From Affinirhizobium straminoryzae (GTDB lineage Bacteria > Pseudomonadota > Alphaproteobacteria > Rhizobiales > Rhizobiaceae): a stretch of 64,000 nucleotides of DNA. The notes beneath the pieces were generated by a model. It did no database searches, was not told the DNA's origin, and saw nothing but the letters and a program-made list of their open reading frames with translations. The translations under genes were made by a program, and so were the position numbers. Below are positions 35,605-43,621 of the stretch, piece by piece; position 1 is the first letter of the stretch, and each line of letters opens with the position of its first letter. The stretch spans positions 1-64,000 of the forward strand of contig NZ_VJMG01000076.1 of NCBI RefSeq assembly GCF_007004135.1, given 5' to 3'.

Positions 35605-36443
35605 GTTATTTCACGGAGGACACGTCAACCGAGGTCGTCAACGGCCGGATAGGAGCTGACGCTTCACCGCGTCTGCGCAAGGTGATGACTTCTTTGGTCA
35701 ATCACCTTCACGCCTTCATCCGCGATGTTGAACTGACGGAAGCGGAATGGGAGACGGCCATCGATTTCCTGACCAAGACCGGGCAAATCTGTTGCGGCAA
35801 CCGGCAGGAATTCATTCTGTTGTCCGACACGCTCGGTGTTTCGATGCTGGTTGACGCCATCAACCACCGCGCGCCCGATGGCGCGACGGAGACGACCGTT
35901 TTTGGACCGTTCCACGTCGATGGTGCGCCCGAGCGCGACATGGGAGCGAATATCAGCCTAGATGGGAAGGGCGAGGTCTGCCTTTACAGCGGCCGCGTGC
36001 TTGATCTCGACGGCAAGCCGATCGAGAACGCCATCGTCGATGTCTGGTCCGACAATGAAGACGGTTTCTACGATGTCCAGCAGCCGGACAGCCAGCCCGC
36101 TTTCAACAATCGTGGACGGTTCCGCACGGGCCCTGACGGTGTCTACGCGTTTCGCGGTATCAAGCCGGTATCCTACCCGATCCCCGACGACGGGCCGGTC
36201 GGCAAGATGCTGGCAGCACTCGGGCGCCATCCATGGCGACCGGCGCATATGCACTTCATGGTTACGGCCCCCGGCCACCGACGCCTCATCACGCATATCT
36301 TCGTTGCCGGCGACCGCTATCTGGCATCCGACGCCGTCTTCGGGGTCAAGGAAACGCTGATTGTTGAGTATCTGAAGACCGACACGCCAAGCGAGGTATG
36401 GCGCGCGGATTACGATTTCGTTCTGTGCCGCCAGACGGCGTGA
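35601..36443 (+). CDS. Hydroxyquinol 1,2-dioxygenase (intradiol)
   Basis: Non-haem Fe(III) dioxygenase, 280 residues, that opens 1,2,4-trihydroxybenzene to maleylacetate. An N-terminal helical domain (about 15-100) is followed by the catalytic beta-sandwich with the four ligands Tyr157 (GFYDVQ), Tyr192 (SYPIP), His216 and His218 (PAHMHF). The segments ATETTVFGPFHVDGAP, GPVGKMLAALGRHPWRPAH and THIFVAGD are those I associate with the hydroxyquinol rather than the catechol branch. Translationally coupled to maleylacetate reductase, its metabolic partner. Catechol or chlorocatechol as side substrate cannot be excluded. Confidence 0.92.
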   Translation: MSYFTEDTSTEVVNGRIGADASPRLRKVMTSLVNHLHAFIRDVELTEAEWETAIDFLTKTGQICCGNRQEFILLSDTLGVSMLVDAINHRAPDGATETTVFGPFHVDGAPERDMGANISLDGKGEVCLYSGRVLDLDGKPIENAIVDVWSDNEDGFYDVQQPDSQPAFNNRGRFRTGPDGVYAFRGIKPVSYPIPDDGPVGKMLAALGRHPWRPAHMHFMVTAPGHRRLITHIFVAGDRYLASDAVFGVKETLIVEYLKTDTPSEVWRADYDFVLCRQTA

Positions 36444-36500
36444 CCGGCCATCGGACGGCACGCCAAGTCTTCAAAAACAAGAACCGACAGAGGGACGACC

Positions 36501-38012
36501 ATGAGAATTGCCCAGCCCGACAGCTCCGTCGAAACGATTTCTGCCAGCATTGCCGATTTCCTCCGCTCTCCGAAGGTCATCATTGATGGGCAGTCTTCTG
36601 CTGCCGCATCCGGTGCGACCTACGCCGTCACCGACCCCGCCACCGGCGAGGTGCTGGCGCGTGTCCCGGCCTGTGACGCAACCGATGTCGACCGTGCCGT
36701 CAAGGCGGCCGCCGCAGCCTTCGAGGGGCCGTGGTCGAAAATGCTGCCGGTGCAGCGCCAGGCGCTGATGCTGAAGCTTGCCGACCTCATTGAGGAAAAC
36801 GGCGAGGAGCTCGCCCAGCTCGAAACGTTGAACCAGGGCAAGTCGATCCTGCTGTCGCGCCTCATCGAGGTGCAGTCTTCGGCCGACTATTTCCGCTATA
36901 TGGCGGGCGCTGCAACCAGGATCGAAGGCTCGACGCTCGATGTCTCGATCGCCATTCCACCGGGCATGCGCTATCAGGCGCATACCCGCAAGGAACCGGT
37001 GGGCGTCGTTGCAGCGATCACGCCGTGGAATTTCCCGCTCAACATGGCGACATGGAAGATTGCCCCCGCGCTCGCCGCCGGTTGCACCGTGGTCCTTAAG
37101 CCGGCCGAGGAAACGCCGCTGACCTCCATTCGCCTCGTCGAACTCTGCCGCGAGGCCGGCTTCCCGGAAGGCGTGGTCAATGTCGTCACCGGCATGGGCG
37201 AAACCGCAGGCGCTGCCCTCGTCGCACATCCGGGCGTTGCCAAGATCACCTTCACTGGCTCCACAGAGACCGGCAAACTGATCGGCATTCAGGCCATGAA
37301 AGACATGAAGCGGGTGACGCTCGAACTCGGTGGCAAGGCCCCGATGATCATGTTTGACGATATGGATCTCGACCTTCTGGGCGCTGCCGCCGGCATCGGC
37401 GTCTTCTTCAACACCGGACAGACCTGTTGTGCCGGTACGCGCATCTATGCGCAGAAGGGCATTTACGAGAAGGCGCTTGAGGTGATTGCCAACGTGTCGC
37501 GCAGCCTCGCGATCGGCTCAGGCCTCAATCCGATGAATCAGATCAACCCGCTGGTTTCCGCCAAACATCAGAAGCACGTGAAGGCCTGCATCGCACGCGG
37601 CATCGAGCAAGGCGCGACACCGGTCATCAACGGTAGCGCACCGGACAAGGGATTCTTCGTCGCCCCGGAACTGTTCACCGATGTCCGCCAGGACATGTCG
37701 CTGATGCAGGACGAAGTCTTCGGTCCGGTCGTCATGATCACACCTTTCGAGCACGCGGACGAGGCGATCGCCAAGGCCAACGACACCCGCTACGGCCTCG
37801 GGGCATCGATCTGGACCAACGATCTCAACAAGGTCATGCGCTATGTGCCGAGAATCCAGGCCGGCACGGTCTGGGTCAACAGCCACAACATCCCCGACCA
37901 GAACATGCCGTTCGGCGGCCGTAAGCAGTCCGGCATCGGCCGCGAGCATGGCAGCCGCGCGCTCGAAAACTATCTGGAAACGAAGGCCGTCTGCATCGCC
38001 TACCGCGAATAG
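36501..38012 (+). CDS. NAD(P)-dependent aldehyde dehydrogenase
   Basis: ALDH superfamily enzyme, 503 residues, oxidising an aldehyde to the acid. [21 protein letters not shown] (about 173-193) binds the nucleotide, ELGGKAP carries the general base Glu near 275, and GQTCCAGTR carries the nucleophile Cys309. It resembles the phenylacetaldehyde/betaine-aldehyde group. It follows the hydroxyquinol dioxygenase by 57 bases, probably in the same operon, and a hairpin comes after its stop. Possible substrates include indole-3-acetaldehyde or phenylacetaldehyde, which would feed the adjacent auxin pathway; this is inference. Confidence 0.9.
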   Translation: MRIAQPDSSVETISASIADFLRSPKVIIDGQSSAAASGATYAVTDPATGEVLARVPACDATDVDRAVKAAAAAFEGPWSKMLPVQRQALMLKLADLIEENGEELAQLETLNQGKSILLSRLIEVQSSADYFRYMAGAATRIEGSTLDVSIAIPPGMRYQAHTRKEPVGVVAAITPWNFPLNMATWKIAPALAAGCTVVLKPAEETPLTSIRLVELCREAGFPEGVVNVVTGMGETAGAALVAHPGVAKITFTGSTETGKLIGIQAMKDMKRVTLELGGKAPMIMFDDMDLDLLGAAAGIGVFFNTGQTCCAGTRIYAQKGIYEKALEVIANVSRSLAIGSGLNPMNQINPLVSAKHQKHVKACIARGIEQGATPVINGSAPDKGFFVAPELFTDVRQDMSLMQDEVFGPVVMITPFEHADEAIAKANDTRYGLGASIWTNDLNKVMRYVPRIQAGTVWVNSHNIPDQNMPFGGRKQSGIGREHGSRALENYLETKAVCIAYRE

Positions 38013-38036
38013 ACGACGAGTGTTCATGAAACGCAA

Positions 38037-38058
38037 AGGGCCGGCGAAAACCGGCCCT
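38037..38058. terminator. Hairpin terminator after the aldehyde dehydrogenase gene
   Basis: AGGGCCGG-CGAAAA-CCGGCCCT is a perfect 8-base-pair, GC-rich stem 24 bases after the stop, in the convergent gap before iacI. Only a short T-containing tail follows. Confidence 0.6.
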
Positions 38059-38108
38059 GTCTGTGTGGACAGTTTGCGGAGGCCGTGGCCGACCCTCCGC
38101 CAGGCTTG

Positions 38109-38675
38109 TCAAGGCTTCATCAGCACCGATTTCGACGGATAATCCGAGGCCCAGGTGGCCGGCAGCGGCGCGACGAAGACGTTTTCCGTGCGGGTGCGGG
38201 TGATCTTCCAAACGCCGTCCGGCTCCTTGCGGAACGCGTTGTTCAGACGCGAAGAGCGAAGCAGTGCCTTGCCGTCGGAGAAGAGCCAGGGCTGCATATG
38301 CACCCACTGGCCGTCCGCCGTCGTGCCGTTCTCATGAACGTGGATCTGCTCGGAGGTCAGATAATGGCAATTGAGGATCAGGGCCGGATCGGTCTTGCCG
38401 CCCCAGAAACTCTGGAAATGCTTGCGGATGGCGGCAGCCCCGACGGCGCGACCGAACTGGTTGTCGTAATATTCGCCGACCCCCTCCCAGACGGCATCTT
38501 CCGTGTAGAGCTGCATGATCAGCTCGATGCGAGCGGCATCGTCGGCGACGCCGAATTCCGGGTTGGGCGTATCGCAGAGAAACATGTAGCGCGCCTGGAT
38601 GCGGCGGATATCGGCTTCGGCTTCAAGCGTTTCGATGCGGCGCACAAGCGCCGCGATATCAGTCTGGCTGGTCAT
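38109..38675 (-). CDS. iacI: IacI-like SnoaL/NTF2-fold protein of auxin catabolism
   Basis: Protein of 188 residues with the NTF2-like cone fold: an N-terminal helix (IRRIQARYMFLCD), a central IELIMQLYTEDAVWEG and a C-terminal DGVWKITRTRTENVF. In known iac clusters a protein of this kind, IacI, accompanies the indoleacetate genes; its role is not firmly established, and it may be an accessory subunit or isomerase. It is divergent from iacH across a 450-base control region and has its own promoter (38730-38757). The symbol is assigned on fold plus context. Confidence 0.75.
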   Translation of the reverse strand: MTSQTDIAALVRRIETLEAEADIRRIQARYMFLCDTPNPEFGVADDAARIELIMQLYTEDAVWEGVGEYYDNQFGRAVGAAAIRKHFQSFWGGKTDPALILNCHYLTSEQIHVHENGTTADGQWVHMQPWLFSDGKALLRSSRLNNAFRKEPDGVWKITRTRTENVFVAPLPATWASDYPSKSVLMKP

Positions 38676-38729
38676 GATGATTATCCCGTTCCCGGCGCTT
38701 GGGCCCTTGAGCGGGCGCGCTTCAACAAA

Positions 38730-38771
38730 ATCCTAGCTCCGGAAGAACGAGGGTCAAGCGGTAATATTCAC
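38730..38771 (-). promoter_or_regulatory. iacI promoter with upstream GTAATATTCAC motif
   Basis: Read leftward, TTGACC (38757-38752), a 16-base spacer and TAGGAT (38735-38730) make a good promoter for iacI. The second GTAATATTCAC copy (38761-38771 on the + strand) sits just upstream of the -35, a typical activator position. It extends into GTAAT-N6-GTAAT with the two GTAAT units 11 bases, one helical turn, apart. Confidence 0.55.
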
Positions 38772-38845
38772 GTAATTTTGCGATATCGGCTCCATGAGCA
38801 TCGCCAAACCTCTGTTCTCATTGGAGCTGCAGCAAGGACGCATTG

Positions 38846-38875
38846 TTGCGGAAAACAGTTTTCCGGATTCCGCAA
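38846..38875. promoter_or_regulatory. Overlapping inverted repeats in the iacI-iacH control region
   Basis: CGGAAAAC-A-GTTTTCCG (38849-38865) is a perfect 8-1-8 palindrome, and TTGCGGAA (38846-38853) also pairs perfectly with TTCCGCAA (38868-38875), so two alternative palindromes share the left arm. The surrounding 38676-39125 interval carries no supported gene, only these signals and the two promoters. Confidence 0.5.
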
Positions 38876-39055
38876 AAATGATGACGGACGTCGCGTGCTA
38901 TAGCGATGTTCTGAGGTCCTCGACGTGGAGCGAGGGCGCAAGACGATTGAACATGGCTGCACGCGGATCACCGTTCCGCCGAGGGCGAAGCCGTGGCACT
39001 TTATTGCAAGCATCTGATTTTCAATAATAAAAATATTGCTTTCCCCATCAGCCGA

Positions 39056-39092
39056 TTGACAGGCCCCACAATTACAGTAATATTCACGTAAT
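39056..39092 (+). promoter_or_regulatory. Promoter of the iacHABCDEFG operon with GTAATATTCAC motif
   Basis: Consensus TTGACA (39056-39061), a 16-base spacer and TAATAT (39078-39083) precede iacH. The -10 overlaps the third GTAATATTCAC copy (39077-39087), flanked by ATTAC on the left and GTAAT on the right, so the site reads ATTAC-A-GTAAT-N6-GTAAT. The -35/-10 spacing equals that of the hydroxyquinol operon promoter. Confidence 0.6.
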
Positions 39093-39102
39093 AAATGGGG
39101 AA

Positions 39103-39117
39103 CGGGCGAAAAGCCCG
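39103..39117 (+). promoter_or_regulatory. Small leader hairpin just upstream of iacH
   Basis: CGGGC-GAAAA-GCCCG forms a 5-base-pair stem with an A-rich loop, ending 8 bases before the iacH ATG, where a ribosome binding site would normally be. It may tune translation; no clear Shine-Dalgarno sequence is seen. Confidence 0.35.
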
Positions 39118-39125
39118 ACTGTTCA

Positions 39126-40307
39126 ATGCGACATCTATCCAGTCATCCGGACGCCTATGGCGTCTTTGCATCGCAATGTGCGGCCGGCTCCCAAGGGAGC
39201 GCAAAAGGCTGCGCGACCGTTGCCATCAAGGACTGTCTCGACATCGAGGGGTTGGTAACGCGCTGCGGTTCCCGCGCGCTGGCCGATGCTGCACCGGCCA
39301 AGGCTCATTCTGATGTCGTGGCGAACCTCATTGCCGCCGGTTGTCGAATCCTCGGCAAGACGAAAATGCATGAGCTCGCCTATGGCATGACCGGCATCAA
39401 CGCGTTCGAGGGAACGCCGCTCAACCCGCATTTTCCCGACCGTATTCCCGGTGGATCCTCCTCCGGCTCCGCAGCGGCTGTTGCAGCCAGTCTCGTCGAT
39501 TTCGCCATCGGTACGGACACGGGCGGTTCGATCCGCCAGCCGGCGATCTGCTGCGGCGTCATTGGCTTCAAGCCGACCTTCGGTCGTGTCAGCCGCAAGG
39601 GAGCATTGCCGGTGCAATCGTCGCTGGACTGCATTGGTCCCTTCGCCCGCACGGTGGGAATGATCGAGCAAGCCATGGGGGCCATTGATCCCACGTTTCA
39701 GGCCGAAATTTTCGAAGGCCCGCTCCGTCTCGCTCGGCTGGGCATGGACGTGGAGATCGAGCCGCGAATGGCTGAGGCGATGCTGGCGGTCCGGACTGAC
39801 GGCGACGGCGCAATCAAGGACATTGAGCTGCCGCTCCTCGACGCCGCGTTCAAGGCCGGCATGACGATCATCGCCCGCGAAACGCTTCTCGCCAATATCG
39901 CGCTGCTCGAGCGCCCGGAACTGCTGGGCGAGGACGTGCGAAAACGTCTGGAGGGCGCACGGAATGCCACCGATGCCGATATGGCGGAAGCCGAAAATGT
40001 CCGCGTGCGCTTTACCGCAGATATCGATGCGCTCCTCGAGCGGTTCGACGTGCTCATGACCCCGGCCTTGCCGTTGCCGCCACCGCGACTGTCGGAGGCA
40101 AGCGATCCGGCCAAGGTGCTGACCCTGACACGCTACCTGCGTCCGTTCAATCTCTCAGGCCATCCGGCCCTCGTTTTGCCGGCGAGAACGGTGGACGGCC
40201 TGCCCTCCGGCATCCAGCTCGTGGCAGCCAAGGGTGCAGATGCCCGGCTGATCGCGATTGCCCGCCGTCTCGTCGAAGACAACCCGATTTTCCAGACGAA
40301 GGAATGA
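39126..40307 (+). CDS. iacH: IacH-like amidase
   Basis: Amidase-signature hydrolase, 393 residues. The Ser-cisSer-Lys triad is complete: Lys35 (AIKDCLD), Ser111 (GGSSSGSA) and Ser135 (GGSIRQPA), with the spacing usual for the family (76 and 24). The N-terminus before Lys is short compared with most amidases; a stop codon at 39078-39080 in the same frame shows nothing longer is possible. It starts the iac operon, 4 bases before iacA. IacH is part of some iac clusters, but its substrate is unproven; cleavage of indole-3-acetamide or of an amide intermediate formed on ring opening would make sense. Confidence 0.82.
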   Translation: MRHLSSHPDAYGVFASQCAAGSQGSAKGCATVAIKDCLDIEGLVTRCGSRALADAAPAKAHSDVVANLIAAGCRILGKTKMHELAYGMTGINAFEGTPLNPHFPDRIPGGSSSGSAAAVAASLVDFAIGTDTGGSIRQPAICCGVIGFKPTFGRVSRKGALPVQSSLDCIGPFARTVGMIEQAMGAIDPTFQAEIFEGPLRLARLGMDVEIEPRMAEAMLAVRTDGDGAIKDIELPLLDAAFKAGMTIIARETLLANIALLERPELLGEDVRKRLEGARNATDADMAEAENVRVRFTADIDALLERFDVLMTPALPLPPPRLSEASDPAKVLTLTRYLRPFNLSGHPALVLPARTVDGLPSGIQLVAAKGADARLIAIARRLVEDNPIFQTKE

Positions 40308-40311
40308 AACG

Positions 40312-41451
40312 ATGAATTATCATGCCCCTCCGGCCTCGGCAGGCGCACTGGACGCGTTGAAGTCGGAAATTCGTGCGCGCGCTGAGGAATTCCAGGCGCT
40401 GCGCCATATTCCGAAGGATATCGTCCGCCAGTTTCAGGCGGTCGGGGTCTACCGCGCCTTCGTGCCGAAGCGCTTCGGCGGTGACGAACTGGCTCCGCAG
40501 GATTTCTGTCGCTTGATCGAAGAGATTGCAACCGCCGACGCCTCTGCCGGCTGGGTGGCAAGTTTCGGCGTTTCCGCCACTTATCTCGCATCGCTGCCGC
40601 CGGAAACCTATGCCGCGATCTATGGTACAGACCCGAATACGGTCTTTGCCGGTGCGATGTTCCCCCCGCAACCCGCCAGGCGCGTGGCAGGCGGACTGGA
40701 AGTCTCCGGCCGCTGGCCCTGGGGCTCGGGCGTCATGGGGGCCGATATTGTCGGCGCCGGCATCAAGATCGAGGGGGAGAACAGCCCGCTTCCGCGCACG
40801 GCCGTGCTGCCGCGCGCCAAGGCGTCCGTCGACGAGAACTGGGACACGGTCGGCCTTCGCGCCACCGGCAGCCACGACATTGTCATCGACAAGGCCATTG
40901 TACCGGAGGAATGGACCTTCATTCGCGGCGGCAAGCCGCAGCAGGACGACCTGATCTTCCGCTATCCGGCCATGGCGCTTGCAGCGCAGGTTCTGGCCGT
41001 CGTGGCGCTCGGCGCGGCGCGCTCGGCGCTCGACTGGGTGCATGCCAATGCCCTCGCGCGCGCCTCCGTCACCGGCGCTCCGAGCCCGGCGGCGCGCGCC
41101 TACATCCAGATCGACTTTGCCAAGGCGGAAGGCATTCTGATGGGCGCACGCTCGGCCTTTTACGACGCCATAGAGGACGGCTGGCGGCAGATGCAGACGA
41201 ACGGGGAAGTCGACCGCCCGACACTCATCCGCCTGCGTCATGCCGCCTCCAAGGCCGCGCAGGACGGCGCTGAGGCTGCCCGTCTCGCCTTCGTCATGGG
41301 GGGGTCGGAAGCCATGGCGACCGGCCATCCGCTCGGCCGCAAGATGATCGACGCGGCCTGCGTCGCCCAACACGCCTTCATCAATTCCGGAAGCTGGCAG
41401 GCAGCAGGCGCCGCCCTGTTCGACCAGCAGACACCGCCCGGTTATCCGTGA
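40312..41451 (+). CDS. iacA: IacA-like flavin-dependent indoleacetate monooxygenase
   Basis: Acyl-CoA-dehydrogenase-fold flavoprotein, 379 residues, of the group D monooxygenase type that needs reduced flavin from a partner reductase. Visible are the N-terminal helical part (IPKDIVRQFQAVGVYRAFVPKRFGG), the flavin-contact region SGRWPWGSGVMGADIV near 130-145, and the C-terminal four-helix region (FVMGGSEAMATGHPLGRKM), which matches two-component hydroxylases. IacA oxidises indole-3-acetate at the indole ring. The reductase partner IacG is encoded at the end of the same operon. Start 40312 (MNYHAPP) is 4 bases after iacH. Confidence 0.88.
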   Translation: MNYHAPPASAGALDALKSEIRARAEEFQALRHIPKDIVRQFQAVGVYRAFVPKRFGGDELAPQDFCRLIEEIATADASAGWVASFGVSATYLASLPPETYAAIYGTDPNTVFAGAMFPPQPARRVAGGLEVSGRWPWGSGVMGADIVGAGIKIEGENSPLPRTAVLPRAKASVDENWDTVGLRATGSHDIVIDKAIVPEEWTFIRGGKPQQDDLIFRYPAMALAAQVLAVVALGAARSALDWVHANALARASVTGAPSPAARAYIQIDFAKAEGILMGARSAFYDAIEDGWRQMQTNGEVDRPTLIRLRHAASKAAQDGAEAARLAFVMGGSEAMATGHPLGRKMIDAACVAQHAFINSGSWQAAGAALFDQQTPPGYP

Positions 41452-41475
41452 TCACGGCACGAAAGGATTAGTCTC

Positions 41476-41838
41476 ATGTCTGAACCGACACCCATCCGTA
41501 CCCTTCTTTGTCTTGCCGTGCAGCCGGCCTTTTTCGATCTGCCTTTCGGCGAAATCGGCGCCGTCTGGAAGGCGACGCAGGCCTTCATGTCGGGCGTTTC
41601 CAGACTCGAAGGCGTCACCGTCCTCGGCACGCTTGATGACGACCAGACCCAGGTCGGCACATCGCCGTCCTTCCCCTTCACCTGGTACATGCTGTGCGAT
41701 TTCCCCGACCGGCAATCGGTGATTGCGGCCTGCAACCTGCTGCGCACGATCGTCGTCGATGACGCGGATCACCGCCTCTGGAAATACATGCGCGTCGAAG
41801 CCCGCATGGGCCGGGCGCTCACCATTCCCGAACTTTGA
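41476..41838 (+). CDS. iacB: IacB-like small protein
   Basis: Protein of 120 residues with no classical enzyme motif; the pattern PFTWYMLCDFPDRQSVIAACNLLRT and WKYMRVEARMGRAL suggests a small alpha/beta fold of the ferredoxin-like barrel class. Size and position between the IacA and IacC genes match IacB of described iac clusters, whose role is accessory or a cofactor-free step after the first oxidation. Start ATG 41476; its stop lies 17 bases before iacC. Confidence 0.72.
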   Translation: MSEPTPIRTLLCLAVQPAFFDLPFGEIGAVWKATQAFMSGVSRLEGVTVLGTLDDDQTQVGTSPSFPFTWYMLCDFPDRQSVIAACNLLRTIVVDDADHRLWKYMRVEARMGRALTIPEL

Positions 41839-41855
41839 ATATGAGAGGAGCAGCC

Positions 41856-43130
41856 ATGTTGCAGGCTCATGAAAAATTCAACGATCTCGACGCGCTCTAT
41901 ACGCCCGACGCAAGGGTGGCGACTTCGATGTACGAGGATGCTGACCTCTTCAACGAAGAGATGGAACGCATCTTCAAGCGTACCTGGGTCTGGGTCGCCC
42001 ATGACAGCGAACTCGCCGACAAGGGCTCGTTCAAGCTGTCGAATGTCGGGCTGGAACCCGTCATCGTCGTGCGTGATCGCAAGGGCGAGGTGAACGTCCT
42101 CGTCAACCGGTGTCGCCACCGCGCCGCCACCGTCTGCGAGGTGAAGAAGGGCAAAACTTCCTCCTTCCAGTGCCCCTATCACGGCTGGGGCTACGGTCTT
42201 GATGGCTCGCTGCGCGGCCTGCCCTATCCGGAGCAGTATGGCGAGGATTTCGACAAGGGTGCACATGGCCTGAAGAAGCTGCGCACAGAAACCTACAACG
42301 GCATGATCTTCGCGACCTTCAACGATGATGTCGAGCCGCTGGTCGACTTCCTCGGCCCGGAAGTGCGCCGATACATCGACCTCTTCATGAAGCAGGGCGG
42401 CGGTTTCCCGGTCAAGGTTCTCGGCGAACATCAGTTCACCGTGCCGATGAACTGGAAGGTGCAACTCGAAAACACCACGGATGCCTATCACTTCCCCGTC
42501 GTGCACAAGAGCTTCATGCAGTCGCTCGACGGCGACGCGGAAGAGGCCTTCAAGTTCCTCGAAACCGGCAAGGGTTTTGTCGAGGATCTCGGCAACGGAC
42601 ATTCCGTCATGGTCATGATCCCGGAGCGCATCGATCTCGATGAACACCTCGATGATCCGGTCGAGGAGCGTTTCCTGCCGCTCGTGCAGGAACTGCGTAA
42701 CGGGGGCTATCCGGAAGACCAGGTCAAGAAGATCGTGCGCGCCGTCGGCGGGGCGGGCTTCAATCTCAACCTCTTCCCGAATGTCTCCTTCTCGCTCGCC
42801 TTCTTCCGCGTGCTGACGCCGGTCAATGTGGAGCGGACCGACATCCGCCACATCGCGCTCGGCATGGACGGCGGGCCGGCCGCAGCCAACCGCATGCGCA
42901 TGCGCCTGCACGAGCATTTCCAGGGCCCGATGGGCTTTGGCTCTCCCGATGATGCGGAAGTGTGGGAGCGCGTCCAGCGCGGCACCAAGGGCGGCGAGGA
43001 TCTGCCGATCCTCGTCAATCGCGGCCTGATCGACGAACAGCCCGGCGCGCTCGGCCCGCGCGGCCATATCAGCGCCGAAACCGGCATGCGCGCCGCCTAC
43101 AAGATGTGGAAGAGGATGATGTCGCTATGA
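41856..43130 (+). CDS. iacC: IacC-like Rieske dioxygenase, large subunit
   Basis: Ring-hydroxylating oxygenase alpha subunit, 424 residues. The N-terminal Rieske centre is Cys86-x-His88 ... Cys106-x2-His109 (CRHR and CPYHGW). The C-terminal catalytic domain has the mononuclear iron ligands His212 and His217 and the bridging Asp209 (NTTDAYHFPVVHKSF). I chose ATG 41856 (MLQAHEK) because GAGAGGAG precedes it; TTG 41835 and ATG 41841 are less likely. It overlaps the beta subunit gene by 4 bases. Electrons would come from the IacF reductase. In iac pathways this enzyme acts on the oxidised indole product. Confidence 0.9.
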   Translation: MLQAHEKFNDLDALYTPDARVATSMYEDADLFNEEMERIFKRTWVWVAHDSELADKGSFKLSNVGLEPVIVVRDRKGEVNVLVNRCRHRAATVCEVKKGKTSSFQCPYHGWGYGLDGSLRGLPYPEQYGEDFDKGAHGLKKLRTETYNGMIFATFNDDVEPLVDFLGPEVRRYIDLFMKQGGGFPVKVLGEHQFTVPMNWKVQLENTTDAYHFPVVHKSFMQSLDGDAEEAFKFLETGKGFVEDLGNGHSVMVMIPERIDLDEHLDDPVEERFLPLVQELRNGGYPEDQVKKIVRAVGGAGFNLNLFPNVSFSLAFFRVLTPVNVERTDIRHIALGMDGGPAAANRMRMRLHEHFQGPMGFGSPDDAEVWERVQRGTKGGEDLPILVNRGLIDEQPGALGPRGHISAETGMRAAYKMWKRMMSL

Positions 43131-43621
43131 ACATGATGACCAGGATCGACGATCTGGCGCTCCTGCAAAAGGTCAGCGCCTTCCTCTGGGCCGAGGCCGA
43201 CCTGCTTGATGCCAAGGATTACGATGGCTGGCTGGCGCTCTGGCTGGCGGAAGGTTTCTACACGCTGCCGATCGGCGAAGGCGAGGATTTCGACAACCAG
43301 CTCAACCTCTGCCACGACAATGACCGTATGCGGCGCGATCGCATCCAGCGCTTCCAGCAGGGCTTTTCGATCTCCTCGGCCCCGCCGGCACAGACCGTTC
43401 GTACCGTATCCCGCTTCGTCATTGACAGCGTCGAGGGCGATACGGTCACGGTTTCGAGTGCCGAGCATGTGGTCGAGGACAAGTTCGGCCGCCAGCGTGT
43501 CTGGGCGGCGAACATGAAGCACACGCTCGTCGCCTCCGCAGACGGCTTCAGGATCCGCACCAAGGTGGTGCGGCTGCTCAACTCTGATGGGATGCTGAAT
43601 TCGTTCAGCTATCTGTTCTGA
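43127..43621 (+). CDS. iacD: IacD-like dioxygenase, small subunit
   Basis: Beta subunit of the ring-hydroxylating dioxygenase, 164 residues, NTF2-like fold: LQKVSAFLWAEADLLDAKDYDGWLALW at the start and WAANMKHTLVASADGFRIRTKVVRLLN at the end are typical. It has no catalytic metal ligands of its own and supports the alpha subunit. Starts in an ATGA overlap with iacC and ends in a TGATG overlap with iacE, so the three genes are translationally coupled. Confidence 0.9.
   Translation: MNMMTRIDDLALLQKVSAFLWAEADLLDAKDYDGWLALWLAEGFYTLPIGEGEDFDNQLNLCHDNDRMRRDRIQRFQQGFSISSAPPAQTVRTVSRFVIDSVEGDTVTVSSAEHVVEDKFGRQRVWAANMKHTLVASADGFRIRTKVVRLLNSDGMLNSFSYLF

Noticed and set aside
35601-36443. Reading the intradiol enzyme as catechol 1,2-dioxygenase to complete the classical iac pathway
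   Set aside because: Branch signatures and the coupled maleylacetate reductase favour hydroxyquinol; catechol activity remains possible only as a side reaction.
38794-39027. Small open frame (77 codons) between iacI and iacH
   Set aside because: No ribosome binding site, no domain, and it overlaps the palindromes and promoter signals of a control region.
34007-39092. GTAATATTCAC copies as ends of a mobile element
   Set aside because: All three are in the same orientation, there is no transposase or target duplication, and each coincides with promoter elements.
39126-40307. Amidase iacH as an N-terminally truncated pseudogene
   Set aside because: The frame is closed upstream by a stop and the triad Lys35-Ser111-Ser135 has correct spacing, so it is a short-headed but intact enzyme.
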